Positions 8,258 through 17,628 are shown, counted from the first letter of the stretch. The stretch: 64,000 nt of DNA from Nocardioides sp. GY 10113 (GCF_004919105.1 NZ_STGK01000010.1:62001-126000), one strand, 5' to 3'. The notes: generated by a model not told the origin, from the letters alone. Program-made: numbers and translations.

Positions 8258-9027
8258 CGCGCCGCCCCCGGCGCCGGAGCCGCCGGCTCGTCCTCCGTGG
8301 CGGCCAGGATCTCGGCCAGGTGCATCACCCGGACACCGCTGCGCTGGCGGGTCAGCATCCCGCCGATGTGCATCAGGCAGGAGTTGTCGCCGGCGACCAG
8401 CACCTCGGCCCCGGTCCCGCGGACGTGGCGGACCTTGTCGCTGCCCATCGCCACCGAGGTGTCGGAGTTCTTCAGCGCGAACGTGCCGCCGAAGCCGCAG
8501 CACTGGTCCGCGTTCGGCAGCTCGACCAGGCGCAGCCCGCGCACCGCCTCCAGCAGCCGCCGAGGCCGGTCCCCCACCCCGAGCATCCGCAGCGAGTGGC
8601 AGGTCGGGTGGTAGGTCACCGCGTGCGGGAAGTAGGCGCCGACGTCGGTCACGCCGAGCACGTCGACCAGGAACTCCGTCAGCTCGTACGTCGGGGGCGC
8701 GGCGGCGACCGCCTCGGCCAGGCCGGGGTCGCTGCCGTTCTCGCCCGCGCGTCGGGCCACCAGACCGTGCTGGTGCCGCGCCGAGCCGGCGCACGACCCG
8801 GACGGCGTCACGATCGCGTCGTACCCGGCGAAGGCGTCGACATAGGTGCGCACCGCCGGCACCGCCTCGTCGAGGTAGCCGGTGTTGACCATCGGCTGGC
8901 CGCAGCAGGTCTGGGCCTCGGGGAAGTCGACCTCGACGCCGAGCCGGCGCAGCAGCCGGACGACGGCCGCTCCCGTGCCCGGGAACATCGCGTCGTTCAC
9001 GCAGGTGACCATGAGCGCTACGCGCAT
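8254..9027 (-). CDS. lutA: Lactate utilization protein LutA (CCG-domain Fe-S protein)
   Basis: A 257-residue protein with two cysteine-rich CCG domains, as in GlcF/LutA proteins. The first has TCCGQPMVNTGY near residue 41 and PSGSCAG near 68; the second has YHPTCHSLR and QCCGFGGTFALKN. These cysteines bind iron-sulfur clusters or a related cofactor in lactate oxidation. The ATG lies only 4 bp after the rhaB stop, and its ribosome-binding site GCAGGA is inside the end of rhaB, so lutA belongs to the rhamnose operon rather than to a separate lactate locus. Confidence 0.94.
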   Translation of the reverse strand: MRVALMVTCVNDAMFPGTGAAVVRLLRRLGVEVDFPEAQTCCGQPMVNTGYLDEAVPAVRTYVDAFAGYDAIVTPSGSCAGSARHQHGLVARRAGENGSDPGLAEAVAAAPPTYELTEFLVDVLGVTDVGAYFPHAVTYHPTCHSLRMLGVGDRPRRLLEAVRGLRLVELPNADQCCGFGGTFALKNSDTSVAMGSDKVRHVRGTGAEVLVAGDNSCLMHIGGMLTRQRSGVRVMHLAEILAATEDEPAAPAPGAAR

Positions 9028-9031
9028 GGGG

Positions 9032-10537
9032 TCATCCTGCCCGACCGCTGAAGACCCGCGCCTCGGCGGCGTCCCAGTCCAGTCCCGTGCGCGGCTGGTA
9101 CTGCTTCACGTCGTAGGAGCGGCGGACCAGGCCGCGCATGGCGGCCAGGTCCGGCAGGTCCGCGCCGAGGGTGCGGCCCTGGACCAGGACGTTGCCGAGC
9201 GCGGCCGCCTCCGTCGGGCCGGCCACGACCGGGAGCCCGCAGGCGTCCGCGGTCAGCTGGCACAGCAGCTCGTTCTGCGAGCCGCCGCCGACGACGTGCA
9301 CGACCTCCAGGTCGACGCCGGCCAGCTCGGCGGCCGTGCGCACGTGGCGACGGTAGGCGACCACCAGGCTGTCCAGGATGCAGCGCGCGATCGCCACCGG
9401 GGACGCCGGCTCCGGCTGTCCCGCCTCCCGCGCCAGCGCCACCACGCGCTCCGGCATCGGGTCGCTCGCGGTGCCCGGCGTGAGCAGCCGCGGGTCGTTG
9501 ATGTCGATCACGGTCCTCAGCGGCTCGAAGCCCGCAGCCGCAGCCAGCAGACCCTGGAGCGAGAGCCCCAGCCGCCGCGCGTCCCACGCGCGCATCGACT
9601 CCGACAGCACCCACAGGCCCATCACGTTCTTCAGGAACCGGATGGTCCCGTCCACGCCGCCCTCGTTGGTGAAGTCGGCCCGGCGGGCCTCCTCGGTCAC
9701 CACGGGCTTGTCGAGCTCCAGCCCGACCAGCGACCAGGTGCCCGAGGAGATGTAGGCGAACCGGTCGGTCGTCGCCGGCACCCCGACCACCGCGGAGGCG
9801 GTGTCATGGGAGCCGACCGCGATCACCGGGACGTCGACGCCGGCGCCGATCTCCCGCGCCACGTCCGGCAGCACCGGGCCGAGGACCGAGCCCGGGTCCC
9901 GCAGCGCCGGAAGGATCGACCACGGGATGCCGAGCTGGCGGCACAGGTCGATCGCCCACGTGCCCTCGTGGACGTCGTACAGCTGGGTGGTCGAGGCGTT
10001 GGTGCGCTCCGCGCCCATCTCGCCGGTCAGCCAGTAGCCGAGCAGGTCAGGGAGCAGCAGCAGCGACTCCGCTGACTGCAGCGCCGCGGTGCCCTGCGCG
10101 GCGACCAGCTGGTAGATGGTGTTGAAGGCCAGCTGCTGGATCCCGGTGGTCGCGTAGAGCCGGTCGGCGCCGATCTTGTCGATCACCTGGCCCGCGATCC
10201 CGTCGGTGCGGGGGTCGCGGTGGCTGAACGGGTTGCCGAGAAGCTGGCCGTCGCGGTCCAGGAGGCCGTAGTCGACCGCCCAGGAGTCGATGCCGATCCC
10301 GTCCAGCGGCCCGGTCCGGGCCACCTCGCGGATGCCGACCAGCATCTCCCGGTGGATGCCGAGGATGTCCCAGAAGAACGATCGCCCGGCCCGGACCGCC
10401 CCGTTCGGGAAGCGGTGCAGCTCGTTCAGCTCGATGCCCTGGGCGCTGATCCGCCCCGACATCACCCGGCCGCTGGTGGCGCCGAGGTCGACGGCGGCGA
10501 CCCGCACCGACCCCGCCGGGCTCCCCTGCTCAGACAC
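9032..10537 (-). CDS. rhaB: Rhamnulokinase
   Basis: A 501-residue FGGY-family sugar kinase that phosphorylates L-rhamnulose at C1. The phosphate-binding start is VAAVDLGATSGRVMSG, a form specific for rhamnulokinases; the second half has VIAVGSHDTASAVVGVP, YISSGTWSLVGLE and the adenosine motif VVGGGSQNELLCQ. Length is normal for RhaB. The GTG at 10537 is chosen because GGAGAC precedes it by 6 nt and it lies 23 bp after the stop of the aldolase/dehydrogenase gene; the longer frame runs through that gene. The product is the substrate of the upstream-encoded aldolase. Confidence 0.94.
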   Translation of the reverse strand: MSEQGSPAGSVRVAAVDLGATSGRVMSGRISAQGIELNELHRFPNGAVRAGRSFFWDILGIHREMLVGIREVARTGPLDGIGIDSWAVDYGLLDRDGQLLGNPFSHRDPRTDGIAGQVIDKIGADRLYATTGIQQLAFNTIYQLVAAQGTAALQSAESLLLLPDLLGYWLTGEMGAERTNASTTQLYDVHEGTWAIDLCRQLGIPWSILPALRDPGSVLGPVLPDVAREIGAGVDVPVIAVGSHDTASAVVGVPATTDRFAYISSGTWSLVGLELDKPVVTEEARRADFTNEGGVDGTIRFLKNVMGLWVLSESMRAWDARRLGLSLQGLLAAAAGFEPLRTVIDINDPRLLTPGTASDPMPERVVALAREAGQPEPASPVAIARCILDSLVVAYRRHVRTAAELAGVDLEVVHVVGGGSQNELLCQLTADACGLPVVAGPTEAAALGNVLVQGRTLGADLPDLAAMRGLVRRSYDVKQYQPRTGLDWDAAEARVFSGRAG

Positions 10538-10560
10538 GCTCGAGTCTCCGATCCACCAGG

Positions 10561-12597
10561 TCAGCGCAGGAAGGCGGCCGCGACGCCGGCGTCGACCGGG
10601 ATGTGCAGGCCGGTGGTGTGGCTGAGCTCGTCGGTGCACAGGACGAACACCGCGTTGGCGATGTTCTCCGGCAGCACCTCGCGCTTGAGGATGGTGCGCT
10701 GGGCGTAGAACTTGCCCAGGTCCTTCTCGTCCACGCCGTACACGGCGGCGCGGTTGGCGCCCCAGCCGGAGGCGAAGATGCCGGACCCGGCGACCACGCC
10801 GTCGGGGTTGACGCCGTTGACCTTGATCCCGTGCTCGCCCAGCTCGGCGGCCAGCAGCCGGACCTGGTGGGCCTGGTCGGCCTTGGCGGCCCCGTAGGCG
10901 ACGTTGTTGGGGCCGGCGAAGATCGAGTTCTTCGACGAGATGTAGACGATGTCGCCGCCCATCTCCTGGGCGATCATGACCTTCGCGGTCGCCTTCGCCA
11001 CCAGGAACGAGCCCTTGGCCATCACGTCGTGCTGGAGGTCCCAGTCCTTCTCGGTGGTCTCCAGCAGCGATCGGGACAGCGAGAGGCCGGCGTTGTTGAC
11101 CACCAGGTCGATGCCGCCGAAGGCGAGCACCGCGGCGTCGACGGCGGCGGAGACCGCCGCCTCGTTGCTCACGTCGACCTGGACGCCGACGGCGACGTCG
11201 GGGCCGCCGATCTCGGCAGCCGCCTCCTGGGCCTTCTCCAGGGACAGGTCGGCGATCACCACGCAGGCGCCCTCGGCGGCGAGCTTGATCGCGGTCGCCT
11301 TGCCGATGCCCGAGGCGGCACCGGTCACCAGCGCGACGCGGGTGGCCAGCGGCTTCGGCTTCGGCATCCGCTGGAGCTTGGCCTCCTCCAGCGCCCAGTA
11401 CTCGATCCGGAACTTCTCGGCCTCGTCGATCGGTGCGTACGTCGAGAGCCCCTCGGCGCCGCGCATCACGTTGATGGCGTTGACGTAGAACTCGCCGGCC
11501 ACGCGGGCGGTCTGCTTGTCCTTGCCGAAGCTGAACATGCCGACGCCGGGTACCAGCACGATCAGCGGGTCCTTGCCGCGGATCGCGGGGGAGTCGGCGT
11601 CCGCGTTGCGGTCGTAGTAGCCCTGGTAGTCCTCGCGGTAGGCGACCGCGAGCTCCTTGAGGCGGGCGATGGAGTCCTCGACCGAGGCGTCGGCCGGCAG
11701 GTCGAGGACCAGCGGCTTCACCTTGGTGCGCAGGAAGTGGTCGGGGCAGGAGGTGCCGAGCGCGGCCAGCCGCGGGTGCTCCGACGCGGCCAGGAAGTCC
11801 AGCACCACGTCGGCGTCGGTGAAGTGGCCGACCATCGGGCGGTCCGCCGAGGCGATGCCGCGGATGGTCGGTGCCAGCGCGGCGGCCTTGGCGCGGCGCT
11901 CGGCCTCCGGCAGCGCGCCGTACCCGTCGAGGGCGGGGCCGAACGGCTCGGCCTTGGAGTGCTCGGCGATGTACGCCGCGGCGGTGTCGATGATCCAGAG
12001 GGAGTTCCGCTCCGACTCCTCGCTGGTCTCGCCCCACGCGGTGATGCCGTGGCCGCCGAGGATGCAGCCGATCGCCTGCGGGTTCTTCTCCTTGATCGCG
12101 GAGATGTCGAGGCCCAGCTGGAAGCCGGGACGGCGCCACGGCACCCAGACGACCTTGTCGCCGAAGATCTTCTCCGTCAGCGCCTCGCCGTCGACGGCGG
12201 TCGCGATGGCGATGCCGGAGTCCGGGTGCAGGTGGTCCACGTGCGGGGCGTCGACCAGGCCGTGCATGGCCGTGTCGATCGACGGCGCCGCGCCGCCCTT
12301 GCCGTGCAGGCAGTAGTCGAACGCGGCGACCATCTCGTCCTCGCGCTCGACGCCCGGGTAGACGTCGACCAGCGCGCGCATCCGGTCGAGGCGGAGCACG
12401 GCCAGTCCGGACTCCTTCAGGGTGCCCAGGTCGCCGCCGGAGCCCTTGACCCAGACCAGCTCGACGGGCTGACCGGTGACCGGGTCGGTCTCGGTGCCCT
12501 TGGCCGAGGTGTTGCCGCCCGCGTAGTTGGTGTTCTTCGGGTCGGCGCCGAGGCGGTTGGAGCGCGCGATCAGCGCGGCTGCTGCGGGGTTCGTCAT
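10561..12597 (-). CDS. rhaD: Bifunctional rhamnulose-1-phosphate aldolase / short-chain alcohol dehydrogenase
   Basis: A 678-residue fusion (TIGR02632 type, also called RhaEW). Residues about 1-400 are a class II aldolase with the metal site HVDHLHPDSG and GGHGITAWG; it splits L-rhamnulose-1-P to DHAP and L-lactaldehyde. Residues about 425-678 are an NAD-dependent short-chain dehydrogenase with VTGAASGIGKA, NNAG, and the catalytic Ser and YGAAK pair; it is expected to oxidize lactaldehyde to lactate. The ATG at 12597 follows GAAGGGC. The fusion hands lactate to LutABC encoded three genes later. The 149-bp gap upstream carries a family II repeat. Confidence 0.95.
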   Translation of the reverse strand: MTNPAAAALIARSNRLGADPKNTNYAGGNTSAKGTETDPVTGQPVELVWVKGSGGDLGTLKESGLAVLRLDRMRALVDVYPGVEREDEMVAAFDYCLHGKGGAAPSIDTAMHGLVDAPHVDHLHPDSGIAIATAVDGEALTEKIFGDKVVWVPWRRPGFQLGLDISAIKEKNPQAIGCILGGHGITAWGETSEESERNSLWIIDTAAAYIAEHSKAEPFGPALDGYGALPEAERRAKAAALAPTIRGIASADRPMVGHFTDADVVLDFLAASEHPRLAALGTSCPDHFLRTKVKPLVLDLPADASVEDSIARLKELAVAYREDYQGYYDRNADADSPAIRGKDPLIVLVPGVGMFSFGKDKQTARVAGEFYVNAINVMRGAEGLSTYAPIDEAEKFRIEYWALEEAKLQRMPKPKPLATRVALVTGAASGIGKATAIKLAAEGACVVIADLSLEKAQEAAAEIGGPDVAVGVQVDVSNEAAVSAAVDAAVLAFGGIDLVVNNAGLSLSRSLLETTEKDWDLQHDVMAKGSFLVAKATAKVMIAQEMGGDIVYISSKNSIFAGPNNVAYGAAKADQAHQVRLLAAELGEHGIKVNGVNPDGVVAGSGIFASGWGANRAAVYGVDEKDLGKFYAQRTILKREVLPENIANAVFVLCTDELSHTTGLHIPVDAGVAAAFLR

Positions 12598-12640
12598 GAT
12601 GCCCTTCTCGAGGTTCTCGACGGGTGGGTGCTGGCGCTCC

Positions 12641-12675
12641 GCTGGTTGAGGTGCGAGCGAAGCGGGCCTCGAAGC
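12641..12675. repeat. Palindromic element, family II, copy 2
   Basis: GCTGGTTGAGGTGCGAGCGA is followed by GCGGGCCTCGAAGCC, a shortened and diverged palindrome of family II. It lies between rhaI and the aldolase/dehydrogenase gene, in one of the three wider gaps of the operon. Confidence 0.65.
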
Positions 12676-12746
12676 CGAGGCTGCGGTACGGCTGGTGCCG
12701 GTGGCCCGGGCTCTGGGGGATTCGCCCGAGCCACCGGGGACGGTGG

Positions 12747-13910
12747 TCAGTTCCAGGAGAGCTGGGTGCCGCCGACGCGCTCGGCCTCGATCTGCTCCTG
12801 GTAGCCGGACTCGGCGTAGGCCCGCATCGGGTCCGCCGGCAGACCGCGCTCCTCGCGCCAGGCGGCGAGGTCGGCGCGGACATCGGTGTAGAAGGCGTCC
12901 ATGAAGACCTGGTGCGCGCCGAGCACATCGCCGGCCTCCTGGGCCGCGGCGAGCGCGTCGCGGTCGACCAGCAGGGCGCGGGCGGTCATCTCCTGGACGT
13001 TGAGCACGGACCGGATCTGGCCGGGGATCTTGTCCTCGACGTTGTGGCACTGGTCGAGCATGAACGCGACGTCGCTGTCGGGGCCGAAGCCGCCGCCCCG
13101 GATCACCTCGAAGAGGATCCGGAAGAGCTGGAACGGGTCCGCGGAGCCGACGATCAGGTCGTCGTCGGCGTAGTAGCGGCTGTTGAAGTCGAAGGATCCG
13201 AGCTTCCCGAGGCGCAGCAGTTGCATCACGATGAACTCGATGTTGGTGCCGGGCGCGTGGTGACCGGTGTCGAGGCAGACCACGGCGCGGTCTCCGAGGG
13301 CGCTCACCTGGGCGTACGACGTGCCCCAGTCGGGGACGTCGGTGTGGTAGAACGCCGGCTCGAAGAACTTGTACTCCAGCACCAGGCGCTGGTCGTCGCC
13401 GATCCGGTCGTAGATCGTCGCCAGCGACTCGGCCAGCCGGTCCTGGCGGCCGCGCAGGTCGGCCTGGCCGGCGTAGTTGCTGCCGTCGGCGAGCCAGATC
13501 TTCAGGTCGCGGGAGCCGGTCGCGTCCATCACGTCGATGCAGGCGAAGTGGTGGTCGATCGCCTTCTGCCGGATCTTCGGGTCCACGTGCGTCAGGGCGC
13601 CGAACTTGTAGTCGTCGTCCTGGAACGTGTTGGAGTTGATGGTGCCCAGCGCGACCCCGTGGTCGGCGGCGTGGGCGCGCAGCTTGCCGTAGTCGTCGAC
13701 GTGGTCCCACGGGATGTGCAGCGCGACGGACGGCGCGAGGCCGGTGAACCGGTGCACAGTCGCGGCGTCGGCGATCTTCTCCTCGACCGAGCGGGGGGTG
13801 CCCGCGGTGCCGAAGACCTTGAAGCGGGTCCCGGAGTTGCCGAACGCCCACGAGGGCAGCTCGATGGCCTGGCCCTCCAGCCGGGCCGCGATGGCGGCGA
13901 AGTCAGTCAT
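12747..13910 (-). CDS. rhaI: L-rhamnose isomerase
   Basis: A 387-residue TIM-barrel isomerase of the RhaI (Pseudomonas stutzeri-like) type, converting L-rhamnose to L-rhamnulose with two divalent metals. Visible metal-site segments are LEYKFFEP, CLDTGHHAPGTNIEF and SFDFNSRYYADDD. The ATG at 13910 is preferred over one seven codons upstream because AGGAAAG precedes it and because it overlaps the rhaM stop by 8 nt, which couples the two genes. It is not the E. coli RhaA type. Transcription continues to the aldolase gene after a 149-bp gap. Confidence 0.93.
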   Translation of the reverse strand: MTDFAAIAARLEGQAIELPSWAFGNSGTRFKVFGTAGTPRSVEEKIADAATVHRFTGLAPSVALHIPWDHVDDYGKLRAHAADHGVALGTINSNTFQDDDYKFGALTHVDPKIRQKAIDHHFACIDVMDATGSRDLKIWLADGSNYAGQADLRGRQDRLAESLATIYDRIGDDQRLVLEYKFFEPAFYHTDVPDWGTSYAQVSALGDRAVVCLDTGHHAPGTNIEFIVMQLLRLGKLGSFDFNSRYYADDDLIVGSADPFQLFRILFEVIRGGGFGPDSDVAFMLDQCHNVEDKIPGQIRSVLNVQEMTARALLVDRDALAAAQEAGDVLGAHQVFMDAFYTDVRADLAAWREERGLPADPMRAYAESGYQEQIEAERVGGTQLSWN

Positions 13911-14274
13911 GACGGTTGCTTTCCTCTGCATGGCGGGAGCTGGCGAGCTGGTCGTCGAGGTTGAAGACCTCGCGGAGCAGCACGAAGTTCTGGTCGGGGG
14001 CCCGGCCGTCGATGCCGGTGAAGAACTCGGTCATCTGGGCCTGCCAGCGGGCGTTGACCTCGGTGGCGTCCATGGCGGCCTGCGCCGCGGCTAGGTCGTC
14101 GGCCTCGACGTAGCCGATCAGGAGACCGTCGTCCTCCCGCAGGAACAGGGAGTAGTTCCGCCAGCCGGTCTCGTCGAGCGCGGCGAGCATCTCGGGCCAC
14201 ACGGCCTCATGGCGCTCGACGTACTCCGCCATCCGGTCGGGACGGACCTGGAGACTGAAGCAGTAGCGGGGCAT
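13903..14274 (-). CDS. rhaM: L-rhamnose mutarotase
   Basis: A 123-residue RhaM/YiiL family protein that interconverts alpha and beta anomers of L-rhamnose, feeding the isomerase. It shows the family pattern CFSLQVRPDRMAEYVERHEA with the conserved His near residue 22, then WPEMLAALDETGWRNYSLFL and the end MTEFFTG. Compared with typical RhaM (about 104 residues) it has a C-terminal extension of some 18 residues, DQLASSRHAEESNRHD, which is charged and probably disordered. GGAGGAG precedes the ATG. Confidence 0.9.
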   Translation of the reverse strand: MPRYCFSLQVRPDRMAEYVERHEAVWPEMLAALDETGWRNYSLFLREDDGLLIGYVEADDLAAAQAAMDATEVNARWQAQMTEFFTGIDGRAPDQNFVLLREVFNLDDQLASSRHAEESNRHD

Positions 14275-14338
14275 AGGTGCTGCTCCTCCCTGTTGCCTGC
14301 GGGTGGGACGTGCTGTGGTGGTGCGGGTGACTCGACCC

Positions 14339-14389
14339 GATCCGGGCCGACCGGCCGACGCGATACGCCGACCGGCCGACGTACGGATC
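14339..14389. repeat. Direct repeats and flanking palindrome between rhaS and rhaM
   Basis: Two exact 15-bp direct repeats GCCGACCGGCCGACG (14346-14360 and 14367-14381) are flanked by GATCCG (14339) and CGGATC (14384). The right end overlaps the rhaS stop. The RNA can fold, and its place right after the binding-protein gene suggests an mRNA-stabilising or attenuating structure; that role is inferred. Confidence 0.5.
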
Positions 14390-15419
14390 AGAAGTCGAAG
14401 TCGTCGATGTTGTCGGCGTTGAAGACGAACGGGTCGCCGAGCAGGACGGAGCCGCCGTCCTCGACGGTGTACTCGCCCAGGTCACCGGCCTCGAAGGTGT
14501 CGCCGGCCTCGCCGGTGATGTCACCGTCGATCAGGGCCTGGGTGGCGTAGGCGGCCAGGTAGCCGAGGTCGGCGGGGTTCCACAGCGCGAACGCGGTGAC
14601 GGTCCCGTCCTTGACGTACTCACGCATCTGGTTCGGGGTACCGAGACCGGTCAGCGCGACCTTGCCCTTGGCCTTCGAGGTGGAGAGGTAGCGGGCGGCC
14701 GCCGAGATGCCGACGGTGGTCGGCGAGATGATGCCGGCGAGGTCCGGGTGGGACTGCAGCAGCGCGGCGGTCTTGTCGAAGGAGGTCTGGTCGTCGTCGT
14801 TGCCGTAGACCACGTCGACGAGCTCGATGTCCGGGTGGTTGGCCTCGAGCTCGGCCTCCATCAGCTCGATCCAGGCGTTCTGGTTCGTGGCGTTGGCGGC
14901 GGCCGACAGGACCGCGACCTCGCCCTTGTCGCCGATCTGCTCGGCGATCAGGTCGACCTGAGCCTTCGCGATGCCCTCGGCGGTGGCCTGGTTGATGAAC
15001 AGGTCACGGCAGTCGGGGTTGGTGTCGGAGTCGAAGGTCACGACCTTGACGCCGGCGTCGCGGGCCTCGTTGAGCGCGTCGCAGATCGCCTCGGGGTCGT
15101 TGGCGGAGACCACCAGGCCGTTGACGCCCTGCTGGGCGGCGGTGTTGATGAACGGCACCTGGCCGGCCGGGTCGTCACCCGAGTCGGGGCCGACCTCCTC
15201 GTAGGTGCCACCGAACTCCTCGATCGCCTTCTCGCCACCGGCGTTGCTGGTGTCGAAGTAGGGGTTGCCGAGGTTCTTCGGCAGGAAGGTGATGGCCAGG
15301 TCGCCGCCGCCGTCGCTGGCGCTGCCGCCGTCGTCGTCGGAACCACAGGCGGCGAGGCCCACCGTCGCGACCAGCGATGCGGCCGCCATTGCGACGACCC
15401 GCCGAGTCTGGAACTTCAT
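14388..15419 (-). CDS. rhaS: Rhamnose ABC transporter substrate-binding lipoprotein
   Basis: A 343-residue periplasmic-binding protein of the sugar type (peripla_BP_4). Residues 1-25 are a lipoprotein signal with the lipobox LAAC, so Cys25 should be lipidated and the protein tethered outside the membrane. The mature part follows the RhaS pattern: ITFLPKNLGNPYFDTSNAGG, VNGLVVSANDP and GVKVVTFDSDTNPDCR. GGGAGTG precedes the ATG, which overlaps the upstream permease stop (ATGA). It should bind extracellular L-rhamnose for the two permeases and ATPase encoded before it. Confidence 0.93.
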   Translation of the reverse strand: MKFQTRRVVAMAAASLVATVGLAACGSDDDGGSASDGGGDLAITFLPKNLGNPYFDTSNAGGEKAIEEFGGTYEEVGPDSGDDPAGQVPFINTAAQQGVNGLVVSANDPEAICDALNEARDAGVKVVTFDSDTNPDCRDLFINQATAEGIAKAQVDLIAEQIGDKGEVAVLSAAANATNQNAWIELMEAELEANHPDIELVDVVYGNDDDQTSFDKTAALLQSHPDLAGIISPTTVGISAAARYLSTSKAKGKVALTGLGTPNQMREYVKDGTVTAFALWNPADLGYLAAYATQALIDGDITGEAGDTFEAGDLGEYTVEDGGSVLLGDPFVFNADNIDDFDF

Positions 15420-16537
15420 CGTTCACTCCCATTCGTTGTAGATGATCCGGACGGCGGGCGCTGGTCGGCCCCGTCCCGTCGCGTGCCGGACGGCCGCGAC
15501 CTTCTCCTCGACGAGCGGATTCCCGAGGCCCAGTTGAGGAAGCTGGTGGACATCACGGAGAGCACGAGGAGCACTCCGATGACGATGTTGATCATGTTCA
15601 CCGTCTGCCCCTCCAGGCGCATGGCGCTGGAGATGACGCCGATCAGCAGCACACCGGCGACGACGCCGTGCAGGGCGCCGCGGCCACCGAAGATCGAGAC
15701 GCCGCCGAGCAGGACGGCGCCGATCACCTGCAGCTCCATGCCGGTGGCGTTGTCGCCGCGGGCGTTGCCGAAGCGCAGCGTGTAGTAGATGCCGGCGAAG
15801 GCGGAGACGGCACCGGTGAGGACGAAGAGCAGGAACTTGGTGCGCTCCACGTTGACGCCGGTGAACCGGGCAGCCTCGTCGTTCAGGCCGATCTCGAAGA
15901 CGCCGCGGCCGAATGAGGTGAAGTGGAGCAGGAGGGCGAACACCACCGCGAGCGCCGCGATCGGGATCAGCACCATCGGGTAGGAGCCGCCCTCGACGAT
16001 CCGCTCGGTGAACAGGTCGCGCCACTTCTCGGGGAAGTCGGTGATCGCCTTGGTGCCGAGCAGGCCGACCGCGAGGCCCCGGTAGAGCGCCAGCGTGCCG
16101 ATGGTCACCGCCAGCGACGGCAGCCCGAGGTAGGCGACCAGGTAGCCGTTGAGCGCGCCCGCCAGGGCGCCGACCGCGATCGCCATCACGGCCGCGACCC
16201 CCATCGGCAGGCCCATGTCGGCGAAGAAGATGCCGGTCAGGACGCTGCTGAGGCCCACGATGCTGGCCACCGACAGGTCGATCTCGCCGGTGACGATCAC
16301 CATCGTCATCGGCAGCGCGATCAGCAGGATCGGCGCCATGTCGAGGAACAGGTAGTACAGCGTCAACGGGCCGTCGAAACCCTGGACGTTGGCCGTGGCG
16401 TAGGCGAAGACCGCGACCAGGAGGGCGATCACGGCCGCCTCCCGGGTCAGCAGCCAGCGCAGCAGCAGCGGGCGCGCGTACGGCTGGTAGGTGCGGGTCT
16501 CCGCACCCGGCTGCGACAGAGTGTCGGTGCTGGTCAT
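15416..16537 (-). CDS. rhaQ: Rhamnose ABC transporter permease (second)
   Basis: A 373-residue membrane permease of the RbsC/AraH type with eight or more hydrophobic segments. The family signature MVIVTGEIDLSVASIVGLSS lies near residue 90 and the cytoplasmic loop NDEAARFTGVNVERTKFLLF near 235. The ATG at 16537 overlaps the stop of the first permease (ATGA), and its stop overlaps the start of the binding protein. The C-terminal tail after the last helix is Arg- and Ser-rich. A longer frame upstream lies in the neighbouring permease and is rejected. Confidence 0.92.
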   Translation of the reverse strand: MTSTDTLSQPGAETRTYQPYARPLLLRWLLTREAAVIALLVAVFAYATANVQGFDGPLTLYYLFLDMAPILLIALPMTMVIVTGEIDLSVASIVGLSSVLTGIFFADMGLPMGVAAVMAIAVGALAGALNGYLVAYLGLPSLAVTIGTLALYRGLAVGLLGTKAITDFPEKWRDLFTERIVEGGSYPMVLIPIAALAVVFALLLHFTSFGRGVFEIGLNDEAARFTGVNVERTKFLLFVLTGAVSAFAGIYYTLRFGNARGDNATGMELQVIGAVLLGGVSIFGGRGALHGVVAGVLLIGVISSAMRLEGQTVNMINIVIGVLLVLSVMSTSFLNWASGIRSSRRRSRPSGTRRDGADQRPPSGSSTTNGSER

Positions 16538-17628
16538 CGGGTCCCCCCGGTGCTGGTCGTGGCGAGCGGGTCGATCTCGGTCACCGATGGTTCGAGATCT
16601 CGGGCGTCGGCGAGCTTGCGCTCCTGACGGTTGGCCAGCACGCGGTCGAGGACCACCGCCGCCAGGATCAGGGCGCCGACCACGGCGCGCTGCCAGAAGT
16701 CCTGGATCCCGATCACGGGAAGGGCGCTGTTGATGGTGACGAGCAGCGCGGCGCCGATGGCCGCGCCCCACACCGTGCCGCTGCCGCCGAAGATCGCCAC
16801 GCCGCCGATCACCGCGGCGGCGACCGCCTGGAGCTCCATGTTGAGCCCGGCGCCGGAGCTGACCGTGCCGTAGCGGGCGACGTAGAAGGTGCCGGCGAGG
16901 CCGGCGAGCGCGCCCGAGAGGACGAACGCAGAGATGACCCGGCGGGTGACGGGCAGGCCGTAGAGGACCGCGGCGTCGGGGTCCGAGCCGATCGCGTAGA
17001 GCTCGCGGCCGGCGCGGTGGGCGTGCAGGTGGTAGCCGACGAGACCGAGCACGATCAGGGCGACGATGGTCAGCACCGGGACTGTCAGCACCTGCGCCGT
17101 GCCGAGGTCCTGGAAGCCGCGCGGGATGTCGCTGGCGTTGATCCGGTCGCTGCCGGCCCAGGTCAGGAAGATGCCGCGGTAGATGTAGAGCGTGCCGAGG
17201 GTGATCACCAGGGCGGGCACCTTGCCGAAGGCGACGAGCACACCGTTGACGGCGCCCAGTGCCGCACCGGCGAGCACGGCCAGCAGCACCACGAGCGGCG
17301 CCGGGAGGCTGGTGTCGATGAAGAGGCGGCCGGTCAGGTAGGCGGTCAGGCCCATCGTCGAGCCCACGGAGAGGTCGACGCTGCGGGTGATGATCACGGC
17401 CGTCTGCCCGACCGCGAGCAGGATCAGGATGCTGGGGTTGACCAGCAGCGAGCGCCAGCCGTCGGAGTCGAGCAGGAAGCTCGGGCTCTTCGCGGTCGCG
17501 GCCGCGATCACCAGCAGCAGCACGACCGCGACCGCGACCTCGCGCGACCGCAGGGCCGCGGCGAGCGCGCGCTGCACGGGGTTGGTACCGGACTGGGTCC
17601 CCGGCTGGGCCGGCGTCAGCGTGGTCAT
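16534..17628 (-). CDS. rhaP: Rhamnose ABC transporter permease (first)
   Basis: A 364-residue paralogue of the following permease with the same fold. The signature is VIITRSVDLSVGSTMGLTAY near residue 95, and GSDPDAAVLYGLPVTRRVIS forms the loop that contacts the ATPase. The two permeases should form a heterodimeric channel for L-rhamnose. The ATG at 17628 overlaps the ATPase stop (ATGA). The N-terminus of about 30 residues is cytoplasmic and Thr/Gln-rich. Confidence 0.92.
   Translation of the reverse strand: MTTLTPAQPGTQSGTNPVQRALAAALRSREVAVAVVLLLVIAAATAKSPSFLLDSDGWRSLLVNPSILILLAVGQTAVIITRSVDLSVGSTMGLTAYLTGRLFIDTSLPAPLVVLLAVLAGAALGAVNGVLVAFGKVPALVITLGTLYIYRGIFLTWAGSDRINASDIPRGFQDLGTAQVLTVPVLTIVALIVLGLVGYHLHAHRAGRELYAIGSDPDAAVLYGLPVTRRVISAFVLSGALAGLAGTFYVARYGTVSSGAGLNMELQAVAAAVIGGVAIFGGSGTVWGAAIGAALLVTINSALPVIGIQDFWQRAVVGALILAAVVLDRVLANRQERKLADARDLEPSVTEIDPLATTSTGGTR

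Noticed and set aside
10561..13851. A single 1096-codon gene covering rhaI and rhaD
   Set aside because: The front part is read in a frame without homology across rhaI; the conserved aldolase begins at the ATG 12597 with a good ribosome-binding site.
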